Shown here one piece after another: positions 1 to 12,070 of a stretch of DNA of 64,000 nucleotides. A program made the translations under genes and the position numbers. Source of the stretch: Erigeron canadensis (lineage: Eukaryota > Streptophyta > Magnoliopsida > Asterales > Asteraceae). The notes under the pieces are model-generated. The model did no database searches and was not told where the DNA came from. It worked only from the letters and a program-made list of their open reading frames with translations. The stretch covers positions 49,090,213-49,154,212 of the forward strand of contig NC_057761.1 in assembly GCF_010389155.1 (NCBI RefSeq), in the 5' to 3' direction. Position 1 is the stretch's first letter. Every line of letters starts with the position of its first letter.

Positions 1-1640
1 AATACATTTGTTGTTTACTACTTATTGGTACCTTACTAAATTCTTCTCATGTGTTGCTTCTTAGTTCGGACTTCTGCTCATATGGGTATCAGTATACCAA
101 TACAGCCGACTCATTTGGATGCCCAATTCTCATATTTCACATCCCCGACTCATCATCTATTGGGAACCTTAAAAGTGGAGGTTAAAAGAAGTATGCTGTG
201 GGTGTTAACTACCACCCCCTCAAATAGAAGGATATTCAGGAGGAATCAGTTCAATTCTCCAGAAGACTGGAAGAATTGTCTTGAAAGCTGGAAACATACT
301 ACTTCAATACAAGTTGTGTTCAAATCTATGCCATACCAAAGTAGAACTAGCTATAGCAGATGGAGCAAGAGGATAAGCCCGTACTATTCCCACCCTAACT
401 GTTCAACAAAATTCTACAGGATGCTAACATGAAAGAAACCAATACTATAAACACTAACAATACAAACATCATATCTCCTTACTCATATGGGCAAAGTGTA
501 ATTCAACTTCTCATTATCTTTCAATGTCGTAAAAATAAATATGAAATTCACCTAATGGCTAAAAAGCGTCATGACCTTTCCGATGGTGAAGATTTAAAGA
601 TCAAGGAACATACAATTTAAACCTAGTTATTTTGAATCGACAGTAGGAATCTCTAAAGAATTAAAAATAAAGTTGACATCGTTGGAATATCGAAGATGTT
701 CTCTAGGATCAAGGTATGGTTACTAAAGAAATAACTATGATATGTGAATCTAAAAGCAAAGTTTTATAGCATAATTCTATACTTTTCTCTTCTTAGTACA
801 ATGGAGTAACCCAGAGATATGACCAACAAGCCTTTTATACACATTATTTCCATTAAAATTTGTCAAATTTACCCAACTTTACCGGTTACTAAAGATCATG
901 TTACAAGCTTGCAGCAGATTGCATTAGCATGCATACTTCATGCACAAACCATGCCTGCTGTGCCCATCTTTTTTAACCAATTTTCTTTAACAACAATTAT
1001 TCATGGATGAACAGCATATAAATCTGTCAGAAATTTCCCTTACACAAAAGTGTGTTGGTTATTAATTTTATCTGCATTTTCCATGGATGGGTTTTCTTGT
1101 ATAACTGTCTGCAATTTAGGGGCATCAACTGACCAAGGTATATCATGTTTGTTGATGTTGCTGGCTTTGGTGCTCACATACGTTCATCCAAAACTTGGAT
1201 TTTCAGTTAACCTTTCGAGGTTGATTGCTTATTATCTTCTTTATTATTGTAAGTTACTGAGAACTATGAATGATATTGTCATGTAATGAAGTTCTGATAC
1301 TTATCGTCAGTCCATTGTAGAAGTATTTGTGGAAAAAAAAAATGAAACACCAATGCTAATCTGCTAAAAGTAAGGGATCCCTAGAATTCTTTAATCAAGC
1401 AAGACTCACAAATCATCATACGACAAGCTAGGTGACATAACCAGAACATATTAAACTTGTATACGAATTCACCAAATACTTGGATCTGAATTTGTTGGTT
1501 ACATACAATGCTTAAATCATGAATTATTATTATTACTATCTCAACTGTAAAAGCAGGAAGCAACAGATGGAAAGAAATGTGTAGTTAAAGATAAAACGTC
1601 ACCCCTGTTTTTGACCGACGTCTCCAGCTTTTGCTTGTTT
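1..1640. other. Left-edge stretch, no confident gene
   Basis: No reading frame here could be tied to a known family. The first 430 bases hold an open frame with moderate base composition that might be the decayed end of a gene lying mostly outside the window, but no domain is visible. From about 1300 to 1640 the sequence is probably the 3' untranslated and flanking region of the minus-strand CHCH gene, inferred only from position. Confidence 0.4.
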
Positions 1641-2178
1641 TTAATCTTTTGCCAGTAAGAACTTCTTCACTTTCTGCACAGTAAAGATACATGAGGCAAA
1701 AGGACATGTAACTAACAAAATAATTACATGCGATTAGTTAATCATTAGATGAAATGTATTATAAACAAACTATACAAACTCACACTGAAATGACTAAAAA
1801 CGTCGCTATTATCATTTGCTGCTAAATAAATTTGTAACTTATTCAACATTATTAAGTGTTTTCAAAATTGCATCTCAAAAACAAATATTATAAACTTAGC
1901 GAGCCAGTTCAGTTATTATCAGCTTAAAAATATATCACCAATATACACTACTTGTAAGACCATTATACAATAATCGGGCAAAAATCCGATTTGTTATATA
2001 TAATTTTAGACAGAAAATGGGATAAATAACGCGGTACCTTTTCTAAGACGCATTTGCGAAGGGAATTGATGAGGTGGATGCATTTATGTTGATCGAAAGA
2101 TGATGAATCGGCAACACAATTGAGCAATTCCAAGGCTTGCTTTCCGCAAACTGCTGCTGCTGCTTCACCTTTCTCCAT
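1641..2178 (-). CDS. Small twin CX9C (CHCH) protein, two exons
   Basis: The coding sequence joins complement 2178-2038 (47 codons) to complement 1673-1641 (10 codons plus stop), giving 57 residues. The donor reads AAG|GTACCG and the acceptor TGTGCAG|AAA, and the phase is 0. Residues 11-21 and 33-43 each form a cysteine pair separated by nine residues, the twin CX9C pattern of coiled-coil-helix-coiled-coil-helix proteins. The short second exon encodes a basic tail, KVKKFLLAKD. Proteins of this fold are usually imported into the mitochondrial intermembrane space and oxidised there by the Mia40 relay; many serve respiratory complex assembly. I chose the ATG at 2178 because the in-frame ATG at 2202 lies before a possible AG splice site and adds an extra cysteine outside the pattern. 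The exact orthologue and role were not determined. The long final intron (364 bases) hides the true C-terminus from single-frame reading. Confidence 0.75.
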
Positions 2179-3372
2179 TTCCTGCCCGCAAAACACTTTC
2201 ACAATTTATTGTTAGGGTTTTTAAACTAACCGACTTAATCGAACCGACATTACACGGGGTTTTGACTATTGACCACCAAATGTTTAAAACCGAAACTATT
2301 GGCTCGACGAAAATTGATACTACTATACTTGTTTTTTTTTTTAACTAAAATCTATTTATTTCTTTTAAATCCTAAATTACATCTATGTCTCGATTCCAAA
2401 AATCAAATACTTTTTTCGTCTCAATCTAAATGTAAATATTTGACTTGCTGAATTTTTCGTCATCAATTTTGACCATAGGTATTTTTGTTTGTATGATATA
2501 ATACCAAACAAAAAGTATGTAGATGAAAAATAAATCTAAAGCTCAATTTATCAATATGTTTTATATCAATTATCCTATAACACAAACAAAAATATCAAAG
2601 ATCAAAAGTTAGTGAAAAAAAAAACTTAAAAGGTCAAAATAAGACATTAATTCGGACGGAAAAAGTATTTAGTGTAATTTCATAACATAACATGGTATCT
2701 ACCTATAAGTAACACAAGTCACAAAAGTGGGATTGACTAACCATCACTCCATGAGAAGTCACAAAACTTGCAAAACAAAACTCTTCAATGGGCTGATATC
2801 TTTACCCATTGGGTCAGCTGAATATAAGAAAAACTTCAAGCTTCTTTCGATAAATGGGCCTTGATCAGGAATTATCATAATGCTCGAACCCATCTTCAAG
2901 ATGACTACATGAATGAACTTAAATCTTGGATAGGAGAGATAGTTATATAATTAGTAATCTATAACTTTGATATAAGGACATCGATCTTGTATAATCTAGC
3001 TAATCAATCTGAAGATTTTATGAACGGGTTCTATAAAATTTTGACTAATGTTGGCCCATGACGTCTAACTATCTTCGAATAGTTTTGAAAAAAAAATGGG
3101 TCATTTCATATTCCCATCAAACAATTTGTGTCCCTTTTATATGATGAACTTTATAAGTAGTTAAGGTGTAATATATAGTCATAAAAAGTATGTTATCACA
3201 TAATTGAAACAATCTTTTTGTTGTTTGATCAATAAAGAAAGAATGAAGGGCGAAAACTATATTTCAGATTCACATATTTTTTTACCTCAATTATCTTAAT
3301 TAACTGGGTATAAAACCGACACCTCTTAATTGATCGGCCATGACATTCTTTACGAGTTAGACATATTTGAGT
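2179..3372. other. Upstream region of CHCH gene, no gene seen
   Basis: The first few hundred bases should hold the promoter and 5' leader of the minus-strand CHCH gene, though no clear TATA box was chosen. The remainder is AT-rich with short stop-broken frames only. Confidence 0.4.
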
Positions 3373-3588
3373 CAGTGGACGAGTTATGTGGTGGTCACGG
3401 GTGGCCATGGCAACTCCACAATTTCTTTAAAACTCTATATTTCTATTACTATTTCTAAGTATTTAATCAGTTTTAAGGTAATTGGCAACCCCAAACTAAA
3501 GTAATTAAATTTTGTAGTTTAATTTTACACTTATTAGTCTTATGAAAACTGTTCGGCGACCCTAAATAAAAATTCTGGCTTCGCCACT
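3373..3588. mobile_element. hAT-like MITE, copy 1 (CAGTGRCG ends)
   Basis: The segment begins CAGTGGACGAG and ends GGCTTCGCCACT, an imperfect inverted pair. A second copy in opposite orientation lies at 28334-28542 and shares the internal phrase TATGAAAACTGTT near one end and the TTCT(G/A)GCTTCG end. CAGTGGCGGA-type ends are typical of small hAT-related elements in plants. No clean target duplication was found. Confidence 0.5.
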
Positions 3589-3762
3589 TATTTGAGTAAA
3601 CTTTGAACGACTTATGACATGTTTAACCTGTTTCGCTTTGGCTATTTTATTATACTCATTCGATTTGCAATAGAAAAACTAGTACCGAAAATCAACCATG
3701 TTACTTATAAAGTGGCAAATCAAAATCGACACCTCTTATTAATTGTTATAATAAATTTATAG

Positions 3763-4000
3763 TCAATTACAAAAATTTATGTACTCTAAAGTCGTCGCGA
3801 AATAATTTTCGATTTTCTTTTCCATTTTTCTTATATGAAGGTGGGCCCCATTTTTGTCATCGCTAAATGTCGTCTCAAAACATTTTCGGAGACGCAGCTT
3901 TAGGGACCATGACGTGTCGTCACAAAAGGCTTTTGGGAACGACATACATGACTTTTGGGGACGACAAATGTCGCCCCAAAAACCCAAATTTCTTGTAGTG
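3763..4000 (-). mobile_element. CACTA (EnSpm) terminus, truncated
   Basis: On the minus strand the sequence starts CACTACAAGAAATTTGGG at position 4000. This is the standard CACTA terminus CACTACAAGAAA. Subterminal repeats containing GACGACA/TGTCGTC and CCCCAAAA follow to about 3840. No matching opposite end was found upstream, so this appears to be a one-ended remnant or an element whose other end has decayed. Confidence 0.7.
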
Positions 4001-4746
4001 TGTGCTGCCTGAAATCAAAGTTGTTTTGACTTGGGGTGCAAGTTTACACATGTTTTGACTTTATGGGAACAAAAGATAGAGCCTATAGATGGAGATAAAA
4101 GAAACATTGTGTTAATGGTGGGGGTTGGGTACGTACACCTCCAACATATTTGCGTGACACTTTGGTTATTTTACAAATTCCAAATTCCCGATGCAATTAT
4201 ATATAAATAAAACCATTACTATAAGAAAAAAATATATATACTCGTATTATCCTGGCTGAGGTATCTATCTCGACCAGATACTAAGACCAAGTATTTATAT
4301 TTATTTGCTAATGAATCATAGTACGGCCGTTCACAAATTATACACATTACACACCACTACTACACATAAAACAGATCGACATATAACAATGTTGTTCTTG
4401 TAAACTTCAAAAGTTTTGGTTATTAGTTCTTGGAAAGAAGCTTGAAATATATATGTATAAAGTATAATTAGATAACTTTAGGTGGTATAGGGTGGTGTCT
4501 GGCAGTGATATACTATATTTGATTTGATTCAATTCTGGTGGTTACTAGCAAATAACGCCCATTGCGATGTTTTAACACTTTGTTCGAACCGGCTAGTTCA
4601 ACTGATAGAATCAGTATACACATTTAATTTGTAGTTAAATTGAAACGCTTGTTTAGATATTACTTTTGTTGATATATGATGTTGTTATGATTTTGATTGT
4701 AAGTAGTAATATATTGAATTGTTCTTGAAATTTACCATTTTTTAAA
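4001..4746. other. AT-rich spacer, nothing recognised
   Basis: Between the CACTA terminus and the next Mutator-like element I see no gene and no delimited repeat. Confidence 0.4.
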
Positions 4747-5339
4747 GTGATAACGGCAGAAAATAGAAATTGAACTTTACTTGATTTTACGAAATTAGTA
4801 ATATCCTTTAACAATTTTACATTTTAGAAAACATTTTTTGTTTATTAGCAGAAAAAAGTAACAACTGACCTGATAACTTGCTGAAGTGTTAGTTTGATTT
4901 TTAATTCATGGAATTAGAAATGAATTTTGGATGAATTCACAGAATTATCAATGCTATTATTTTAATTAATAAATAATAATAATAATAATAATAATAAAAT
5001 GCACTTTTATAAATAGTAATAATAATACAGTGAATAATTACTTTATATTTTCAAACTAAAGATTAGTCATTAGTCATTAGTCATTATTTCCAATGTCACA
5101 AACTGCTCTAAATCACTAATCTGATGCCATTTATTGTATACTTCTTTTTTTATATAATAAAGATTCATTCTTTGGTGTAAGCATTATTTAATGTTATTAT
5201 GACGGTATTTATTTTTTATTTATGAGATGATCAACGTCATATAAATGTATCATCTCTATTAGATAGAATATTAATATGTGATGTATTTTATCTAGCATAT
5301 CATTGAACCTTAATATTACTTGATATATGTTAATTATTA

Positions 5340-5830
5340 AGAAATGAAAGATGATTGTGTACCGAACCGCGTTGGCCTAATATAGTTTGAAGGTTATAAA
5401 AAGGGGAATTTGGGTTTATGTTTTATTGACGATTACCCGAAAGTAGGGCAATGTCTCTTTACGCCAAGGAAGTGTTTTAGGGTTGTTATTGATCGTTTGA
5501 CCTTGTGAAGATATGATTCCGATTAAACAAAGGTTTTCTCTCTTTATATAAGCGAGAGTTTTCCTGTAAGAGAAAATTAGGGTTTAACCTTTTATCCTTA
5601 AACATAGCTTCCATAGTTATTCGATTTCTTTCTTAAGAGAATGATCTTATTTAAGGTTGGATATCAACTCTTTTTTCATTGAACATCCTCTTATCTAACT
5701 ATGTTCTTTCGAGTTTATGGCCTTCGCTACTATGCTTTGTAAAGGGAATCCTTTCATATGATCATTCGAAGGGGTATATCATCAAAAGAACGGATCAGCG
5801 ATCTTTTTCATCATTTTGGTTGGTTGGGAA
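5340..5830 (+). other. Promoter/leader-like cargo inside the Mutator element
   Basis: This internal segment differs from the flanking TIR sequence. It has a TATA-like CTTTATATAAG at 5542-5552 followed by a leader-like stretch with AAAATTAGGGTTT. It could be a fragment of a long terminal repeat or captured gene promoter. No protein frame follows. Confidence 0.3.
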
Positions 5831-6150
5831 GTAGCTTGGAATATTAATTTTGTAACTTGGTAATCTGCAATTGACTGAAGTGGTGACTGAGTTTAGATAG
5901 ATTTTATGTATGGGTGTAAATTTTAGTTAGTTAATGTGAGATGCTTGAATTCAAGTTTGTTAATACAAAAAAGGGTATAATGGTCATGATATAAAATTTA
6001 CTTGATGAAATGGGTAAACATGTGTATTTAAAAGAAAATAATGAATATATTTGTTATTTAAATTTTTACTTGGGGATATTTGTAATTTTGATTGCATATT
6101 TGGTGATATATGCAATTCTCCATAATAATAATAATAAGTTTTAAAAGTGC

Positions 6151-6211
<61 letters not shown>
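6151..6211. repeat. (TTA)n microsatellite
   Basis: About twenty consecutive TTA/TAT units lie in the right arm of the Mutator-like element. A shorter AAT run in the left arm (4975-4996) is in the inverted position, so the microsatellite probably grew out of the terminal repeat itself. Confidence 0.9.
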
Positions 6212-6212
<1 letters not shown>

Positions 6213-6538
6213 AGTGCTTATTATTGTTATTATTAACTAAAATAATAACATTGCAAATTCTGTAAATTCATCTAAAGTTCATTTTTAATTTCATGAATTA
6301 AAAATCAAACTGACACGTCAACAGGTTACCGGGTAAGATTTTACTTTTTCTGCTAATAAAGTAATAAACAAAAGATGCTTTCTAAAAAGTAAAGCTTTCA
6401 AAGGATATTGCTAATTTCGTGAAATCGGGTAAAGTTCATTTATATTATCTGCAGTTATTCCTTTTTAAAAAACCAAACCAATTTCACTAAAATTATTAAT
6501 ATTTGAACCATTTTTACTTTGTAAAAATTTGTTAAAAT

Positions 6539-6911
6539 AGATTTTCCTTATTTTGAGAACCATTTTTTTTGTAAGAACCATGAGAACTCTTAAATTATAT
6601 ATTTGTTCACATGTTATTTTTGTTATTTCACATGTGAAATGATATAAAGATATATGTTGTAGAAAAAACTTTTTCAAGAAACCTTCAAATTAGTCTTTTA
6701 TGAACTTGTGAATGAATTTGTTCACGTTTTTTGTTCACATGTGACAAACTGAAACAACTATATATAAAGTTTCGAAAAAAATTTCTTTCACAACATATGT
6801 TTTTACAATATTTCACATGTGAATTACCAAAAAAAACATGTGTTCTAATATGAAATTTAAAAGTTTTCACAATTCTTATAAAAAAAATGGGTTCTCAAAA
6901 CAAAAGATCCT
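6539..6911. mobile_element. Foldback MITE with TTCACATGTGAA palindromes
   Basis: The two halves are inverted copies: AGATTTTCCTTATTTTGAGA at the left matches AGGATCTTTTGTTTTGAGAA read from the right, and both arms continue through CATATGTTGT and CACATGTG motifs. GTTAAAAT flanks both sides (6531-6538 and 6912-6919), an 8 bp target duplication, or 9 bp if the preceding T is counted. Several CACATGTG palindromes lie inside. No coding capacity is present. Confidence 0.75.
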
Positions 6912-7349
6912 GTTAAAATATATAAAATAATTGTAAAGTAATTATTTTTGAACGGTAAAATTTGGTTAAACGGCATGTCTATCAAGCTCCAGCTTCAAAA
7001 CTCATAATAAAAACACTTTTGTCTTTGATGAAGCCTTTTTGATCAAATCAAGATTTACACTCAAAAATTTTAAGTCTATCCCAAAAACGAAATTGTCACA
7101 AATATGTATGCGGGTTCAAATAATTTGTATATTTAAAGTGAAAGGGGTAGTGTGAATAATGAAGGAATGATGGGATGTATGAGGACATTAATATCTCCTA
7201 TATAGCATGCAGGTGGATACAAACATTAATAATGAGAAAAGATTTCCTACATTCTGCCCCATCACTATCTTGTCGGTAACTGAAAATGACCTTTATATCC
7301 CTCCTCCTCGGCCTCCACTTATCTCTTCACTATTGAAAATCTCGACTTA
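6912..7349. other. Spacer, nothing recognised
   Basis: AT-rich unique sequence with no supported gene or delimited repeat. Confidence 0.4.
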
Positions 7350-7670
7350 GGCTATCATCAATGAGATGTCATTGGGTGTCATTAGGTGCCCTTGTATATC
7401 CTTTGCCGTTGAAGCTTGTTCAAAATTAAGGATTTTTTTAATGTTGCCCTTACCTAAAGACATGCCCTTACTTGTCGTTACTTAATATATTTTTGTTTTT
7501 AGTAAAGGTAAAAAGATATGTAAGGATGTTTGTATGGTTGTAGATAAAATTATAAGATTTGAAGAATTTGTAAGGATGTATAAGGATTTATAAAGATTTA
7601 TAAGGATTTGTAAGGATATGATGTGGAAGATCAGGGATGTCTAAGGGCGTCCTTAACATTGAAGATAACC
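7350..7670. mobile_element. PIF/Harbinger (Tourist-like) MITE, 321 bp
   Basis: The ends GGCTATCATCAATG and, from the other side, GGTTATCTTCAATG form a terminal inverted repeat. TTA is duplicated on both sides (7347-7349 and 7671-7673), the PIF/Harbinger target. The right half carries iterated ATAAGGATTTGTAAGGAT-type units. No transposase frame is present. Confidence 0.75.
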
Positions 7671-8942
7671 TTACGTGTTTGATATATCGATCTGATTATG
7701 AAATGGAAAACTCAAATAACGTACTACATAGAACGACGTTTATAACATGCTAAATGTGCAACGCGATGTCACTATACATTTTTACTTCTTTTTTCTTTTG
7801 ATCGGCTGACACTACTATACTTTTGATGTTGACAACAAATGATAATAATTTTAGCTTGACCCAAAACATTTTCATTTGTGTTTGAGCTCAAGGCTCAAGC
7901 ATAAAGTTGTCTAAAAGAACAAAAAACATCGAAATCGGTATTGGTCTATATATATGTTTCTGTTTTTTTTTTTAGTTAACAAGTTTTTAAGCTCATGTTT
8001 GATAAAATTATAATATAAATATAAAGTATATCTAATACCTCGGGCCGATGCTTTATAAATAACAATTTCAAGAGCTAAGAAGCTTATAAAATTAATTTTA
8101 ATTAAGCTCATTACGCCTGTTTGACTAGCTTGTCAATTACAACCAGCTTGTTCAATTGTTGATATAACTAAAGTTACTTTTCAAGGAAACAAGCCAAACT
8201 TTAATCGTTTTAACTCTACTTTCGAAACTAATCAGAACTATAGTTCTCTAGGTTAATTTAGGTAATTTAGGCAATGTAAAAAAATGTGGTTTATATATTG
8301 GAAGTTTAGCTTAAGTAAATAATCGATTTGAAGGACCAGCGTGTTTCATCTTATTTTTTATCTCACAAAATTAAAAGAAAATAAAAGTCAGAAAGTGATC
8401 CCCCACCTGAAAATATATAACCTGCTGGACGACATCTGGCAATATGGAAGCAAAAGGGGGGTGCTACCCAAGCCCAACATTCCTACAAATGCTCCATACA
8501 TGACAAACGTGGTCCTCGTATTTTTAATTTTTATTTTCTCTCTATTTAAATTTAATTCTGTACCGACATATCCCTAAACGACTACAGAGTAGATTTTTTG
8601 TAACGTGGATTTATTTAATGTAACTTTATATACTACAACATAAATACAAGTAACTAAATTCGTTAAGTCATAGTAAAGAAAAGGAAGAAAGTTAGTGTCT
8701 AAGTCTCTAAGATATGGTGGATTTATCAAAACAATATATCTTTGTTCATGATGAGTAACAAGGTTGCTCAATCCCGATTTGTCCAGCCAAACAGTTTTGT
8801 AAGAAACCGGTATATAGAAGGACAAAACAGCTACGAATATTTGGTAACCGATATATAGAACCAAAAATATTAGCACCGATATAGGTATTAAATAGTGTAT
8901 TTGGTTAATTTGGTATCGAAATTTGGTTTTTGATAAAATCGA

Positions 8943-8995
8943 ATTAATGTAACAAACTATGTACTTAATTAATGTAACAAACTATGTACTTAATT
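8943..8995. repeat. Tandem duplication, ~26 bp x 2
   Basis: The unit TTAATGTAACAAACTATGTA plus a few bases occurs twice head to tail without visible change, suggesting a recent slippage or repair event. Confidence 0.8.
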
Positions 8996-10024
8996 ACATA
9001 AGAAGAGATTGAAAATTAATTACCATACTCCATCGTTGTTTTGCCGCTTATTACTTTATTAGGCGTTCATGTCATCTAAGACAAAACAAAAGAAGCCATA
9101 TCTTAAATCTTAATTTACATAAATCCGCATACTTTACAACGTTTCTACACACCGATCGAAGTAAACATACATAAGTGTGTTTGATGAATAACTTGTAATC
9201 ATGTCGGATGTCGTTGAAGATAATATGATTGATATTTTGATAAGTAAACTGGATTAAAAGTATATTAATGAATTTACAAACATCAACGATTAAAAGTAGA
9301 TAAATATGTATGAGAAAGATCACTAGTAAAAGCTCAACTAGCTATTTGTCCAACTACCATTTGAACTGGCCACTAATTTAGTTTTCATATATGTAATAGT
9401 GTTAAGACGATCCGCCTTAAATCGATTGGGGTTAGTTTTCAAGCTCGTTTTTTTGGAGCAAACTTATACGGTTTTTCGCCTAAAACCCTTACGAACTTTT
9501 GATATCTAATCAAAGTCATCGTACTTCTTTATTCCTTATTAAGTTATTAAAGTTTGACAAATTGTTCCATCTAAGTAATTCTAGCTGATGTGGTTATTAT
9601 TTTATTTTAAACCCGGAATGAGATAGAAGAGACAAGTTGTCAAATTTTAGTGAATAACTTAAAATTAATTATACGATAGCTTGAAAAAGACAACCTAAGA
9701 AATACGTAAAAAAAAGTTTAAGCGAACTTTATATTAGTTTGTTGGAAGTTGGAACAGAGGAAAACTATGTTAGAACGTTTTATGAGAATTTTTTATATTA
9801 ATGATTCTTTCGTAAATTTATTTCCTTTTTAATGACCCATCAAAAGTGGCAACAAAAAGTGAGACGGAATGGATTCGAAAGAAAATGGCGGGGAGAGAGA
9901 GCAAGTGGCAAAGAAGACGAGTCCACCATTAAAGTTGGTATACGCTCAACTTGACTAGTATTTGCATTTATTAATTGTAACGTACAACTCTAATTAAAAT
10001 AAAGAAGCAAAGGGAAAGATATTG

Positions 10025-10121
10025 AGGAGCGGCTTCCCATAATCTGAAAGGCTGCGGCCTGACCCGGGTCACACCCGTGCCGTGGGTTGGGTGATGTGGG
10101 TAGGGTAAGGGGGACCATCCA
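10025..10121. other. GC-rich patch of unknown origin
   Basis: This ~100 bp stretch is much richer in G and C than its surroundings and contains the palindrome GACCCGGGTC beside ACACCCGTGCCGTGGG. On the minus strand it is open for about 45 codons but shows no known motif. It may be a piece of a repeat or of a captured gene. Confidence 0.3.
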
Positions 10122-10312
10122 GATTTCTTTCTTTTTCTTATTTTTTGACTCCTTTTCCCAATGACCACAATTTATTGGTTGTTTTTGCTAATCCTCGTTG
10201 AAACTTAACTAACCATTACCGTAATTATTGTGTAATTAAACCACAAGATATTCGACATGAAATTCATTGTATCCTTATTATTATCTTATCTTTAATCAAT
10301 TTTTTATCTATA

Positions 10313-10720
10313 TCTATACTTCTTATTAAAAATTATTCACCCATGTTGAAAGTTTATAAAAATTGAGACATGCGATTTTACGTTTTTGTCCTTCCTCACC
10401 CCTTTAGTCTTCCCTCTCCCAATAAATATCTTCCAATAAATACAAATACCCTTCATCAAAAGCAGACACATTAAATATTAATATTATTTTTCTCTATACC
10501 CTAAAACACACACAACATATTCATATGCAGTAGTGAATTATGGCGCTACAACGTCTATTAATATGGATCCTGATCAAGCAAAAGTCGTAATTAACAAGAT
10601 CAAAAGATTTCAAGTTCAAGAGAAGAGAAGGTCATAATTAACGATATTAAAAGATTTTAAGATTACAACAATCGAAACTCTCTCAATGATATCTGCTACA
10701 ATGTGCGGGTAACATACTCG
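10313..10720 (+). mobile_element. Non-autonomous Helitron, CTCG-ended, 408 bp
   Basis: The 5' end TCTATACTTCTTATTAAA follows an A (10312), and the 3' end ATGTGCGGGTAACATACTCG is followed by a T (10721), giving the A/T insertion geometry of Helitrons. The 3' hairpin is degenerate. The last four bases are CTCG rather than CTAG, shared with three other copies in the window. No Rep/helicase coding sequence is present. Confidence 0.6.
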
Positions 10721-10829
10721 TTTATACTTATTTTTTTCAAAGTAAATTTTTTATTTATAAGACATCCAAAAATTAAGTTAATTGGTTGGTGACAATACAA
10801 CACCAAAACATTATAAATGTGAGGAAAAC

Positions 10830-11075
10830 GACATAAACTACGTTAATTAACTTTATTTGAACGAATGGAATTTGACGTAACGAAATTTGAGAATGTTTTT
10901 TATTTTCTGAAAATTCAAGTAATGGGGAGATTACATCAAGTGATTGAATGTTTATATTTCAGTGGAAAGATATTTTTTTATCTTTGAACAACCAGACACA
11001 CCTAGGAATGTAATTCAGTTCCAATTACATCAGATTCTGTCAAATTTTATGAATCAAATGCGATCTAAAGTTGTT
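10830..11075. repeat. Degenerate relative of the 15259 MITE
   Basis: The phrases GGAATTTGACG, GATTACATCAAGTGATTGAATG and TTCCAATTACATCAGATTC match the 15259-15547 element in the same order, with many differences and no intact ends. Confidence 0.5.
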
Positions 11076-11684
11076 AAGTATATACATCAAATTTGACCCA
11101 ACGAGACTACGACTATTTGGCAAGGTGTTTTTAACTTTTAAGAGCTTAAAAGCTCAAAGCTTTTAGAAATAACCGCCTTTTAAAATAATAGTTATGTTTA
11201 GATATGCATTTGAAATAAAAAAGTCTCAGCCTCAAAAAAACTTTTAAAATATTGAAAAAGTCTTTAAAAATGAAAGTTTGTTTAAGAATAATTGAAATAA
11301 ATAATGCCTTAACTTTGAAATTCATTTTCAAACTCATCTCCAATCCCCAACCACAACCCAAACTGGAAGCATTTGTGTCAAATGTATTCCATGTTTGATG
11401 TCCTCCATTTTAATAACAACTTTGAACACTGTTGATAAGAAAAAACACATGTCTTAATTATACTTAGACTCGCCTTTTATATGAAAAAGTACACGTCATT
11501 GGAAAATTTGACTATTTAAAATGCACAAGTCAAGTACATTAAAATCTTTTAATTGAAAAGAAAGTTTAAGTTTAATTAATGAATATGATTTTTTTTTTCT
11601 ACAACTCTGAAGCTTGTCATTTTCAAAAAATATATATCTTTATATATATATATATATATACATATATACATATACATATATATA

Positions 11685-12056
11685 GGGAGACAATTAAATA
11701 AAAACAGTTTTAAAATAAAAACAGTGTACAATACCTTAAAAACATCATTTTAATGCATTAAAGGTATATAAAACTGACATAGTGTATAACAAATTATCAT
11801 TATTTAAGTGTTTAACAAAACATTGATTCATCAAAATCGAAAAAATCACGTTTTTTGCTGGATACATCATTTTGATGATTATGCATACAAAAAACATGAT
11901 TATTTCGATTATGACGGATGAATGTGTTGTTAAAAACTTAAATAAAGATACTTAGTTATGCACTATGTTAGTTTTATGGACTTTTAATGCATCAAAATGA
12001 GATGTTTTTAAGGTATTCTCACCGTTAAAATAAGTGTTTTCACCGGAATGTTACCC
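11685..12056. mobile_element. TA-embedded foldback MITE, copy 1
   Basis: The element lies between a (TA)n tract on the left and TATATATATA on the right. Its halves are inverted copies (CTTAAAAACATC...TTTTAATGCATTAAA... against the mirror image from the right), and the centre carries the AAAATCGAAAAAATCACG motif. Two other copies are at 31545-31894 and 38376-38750, also beside TA repeats. No coding capacity is present. Confidence 0.65.
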
Positions 12057-12070
12057 TATATATATATACA

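Larger units (their letters stand above)
4747..6461. mobile_element. Mutator-like element with ~250 bp terminal inverted repeats
   Basis: The left arm (about 4747-5020) and the reverse complement of the right arm (about 6130-6461) align over roughly 250 bases. Shared landmarks are ATAAC-GCAGA-AATA, ACGAAATTAG, AATATCCTTT, GTTTGATTTTTAATTCATG and the AATAAT runs. The element is flanked on both sides by TTTTTAAA (4739-4746 and 6462-6469), a likely target duplication of 8-9 bp. The centre carries no transposase frame; it holds a promoter-like stretch near 5400-5700 and a TTA microsatellite. A related terminus appears at 63731-64000. Confidence 0.7.
7671..10312. other. Gene-poor spacer
   Basis: No supported gene. 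One exact short tandem (AATTAATGTAACAAACTATG...) lies at 8943-8995, and an unusual GC-rich patch lies at 10025-10121, listed separately. The remaining frames are short and without recognisable motifs. Confidence 0.4.

Noticed and set aside
49..432. 127-codon open frame at the left edge
   Set aside because: No domain or family could be recognised, and another frame in the same place looks equally gene-like, so it was not called a gene.
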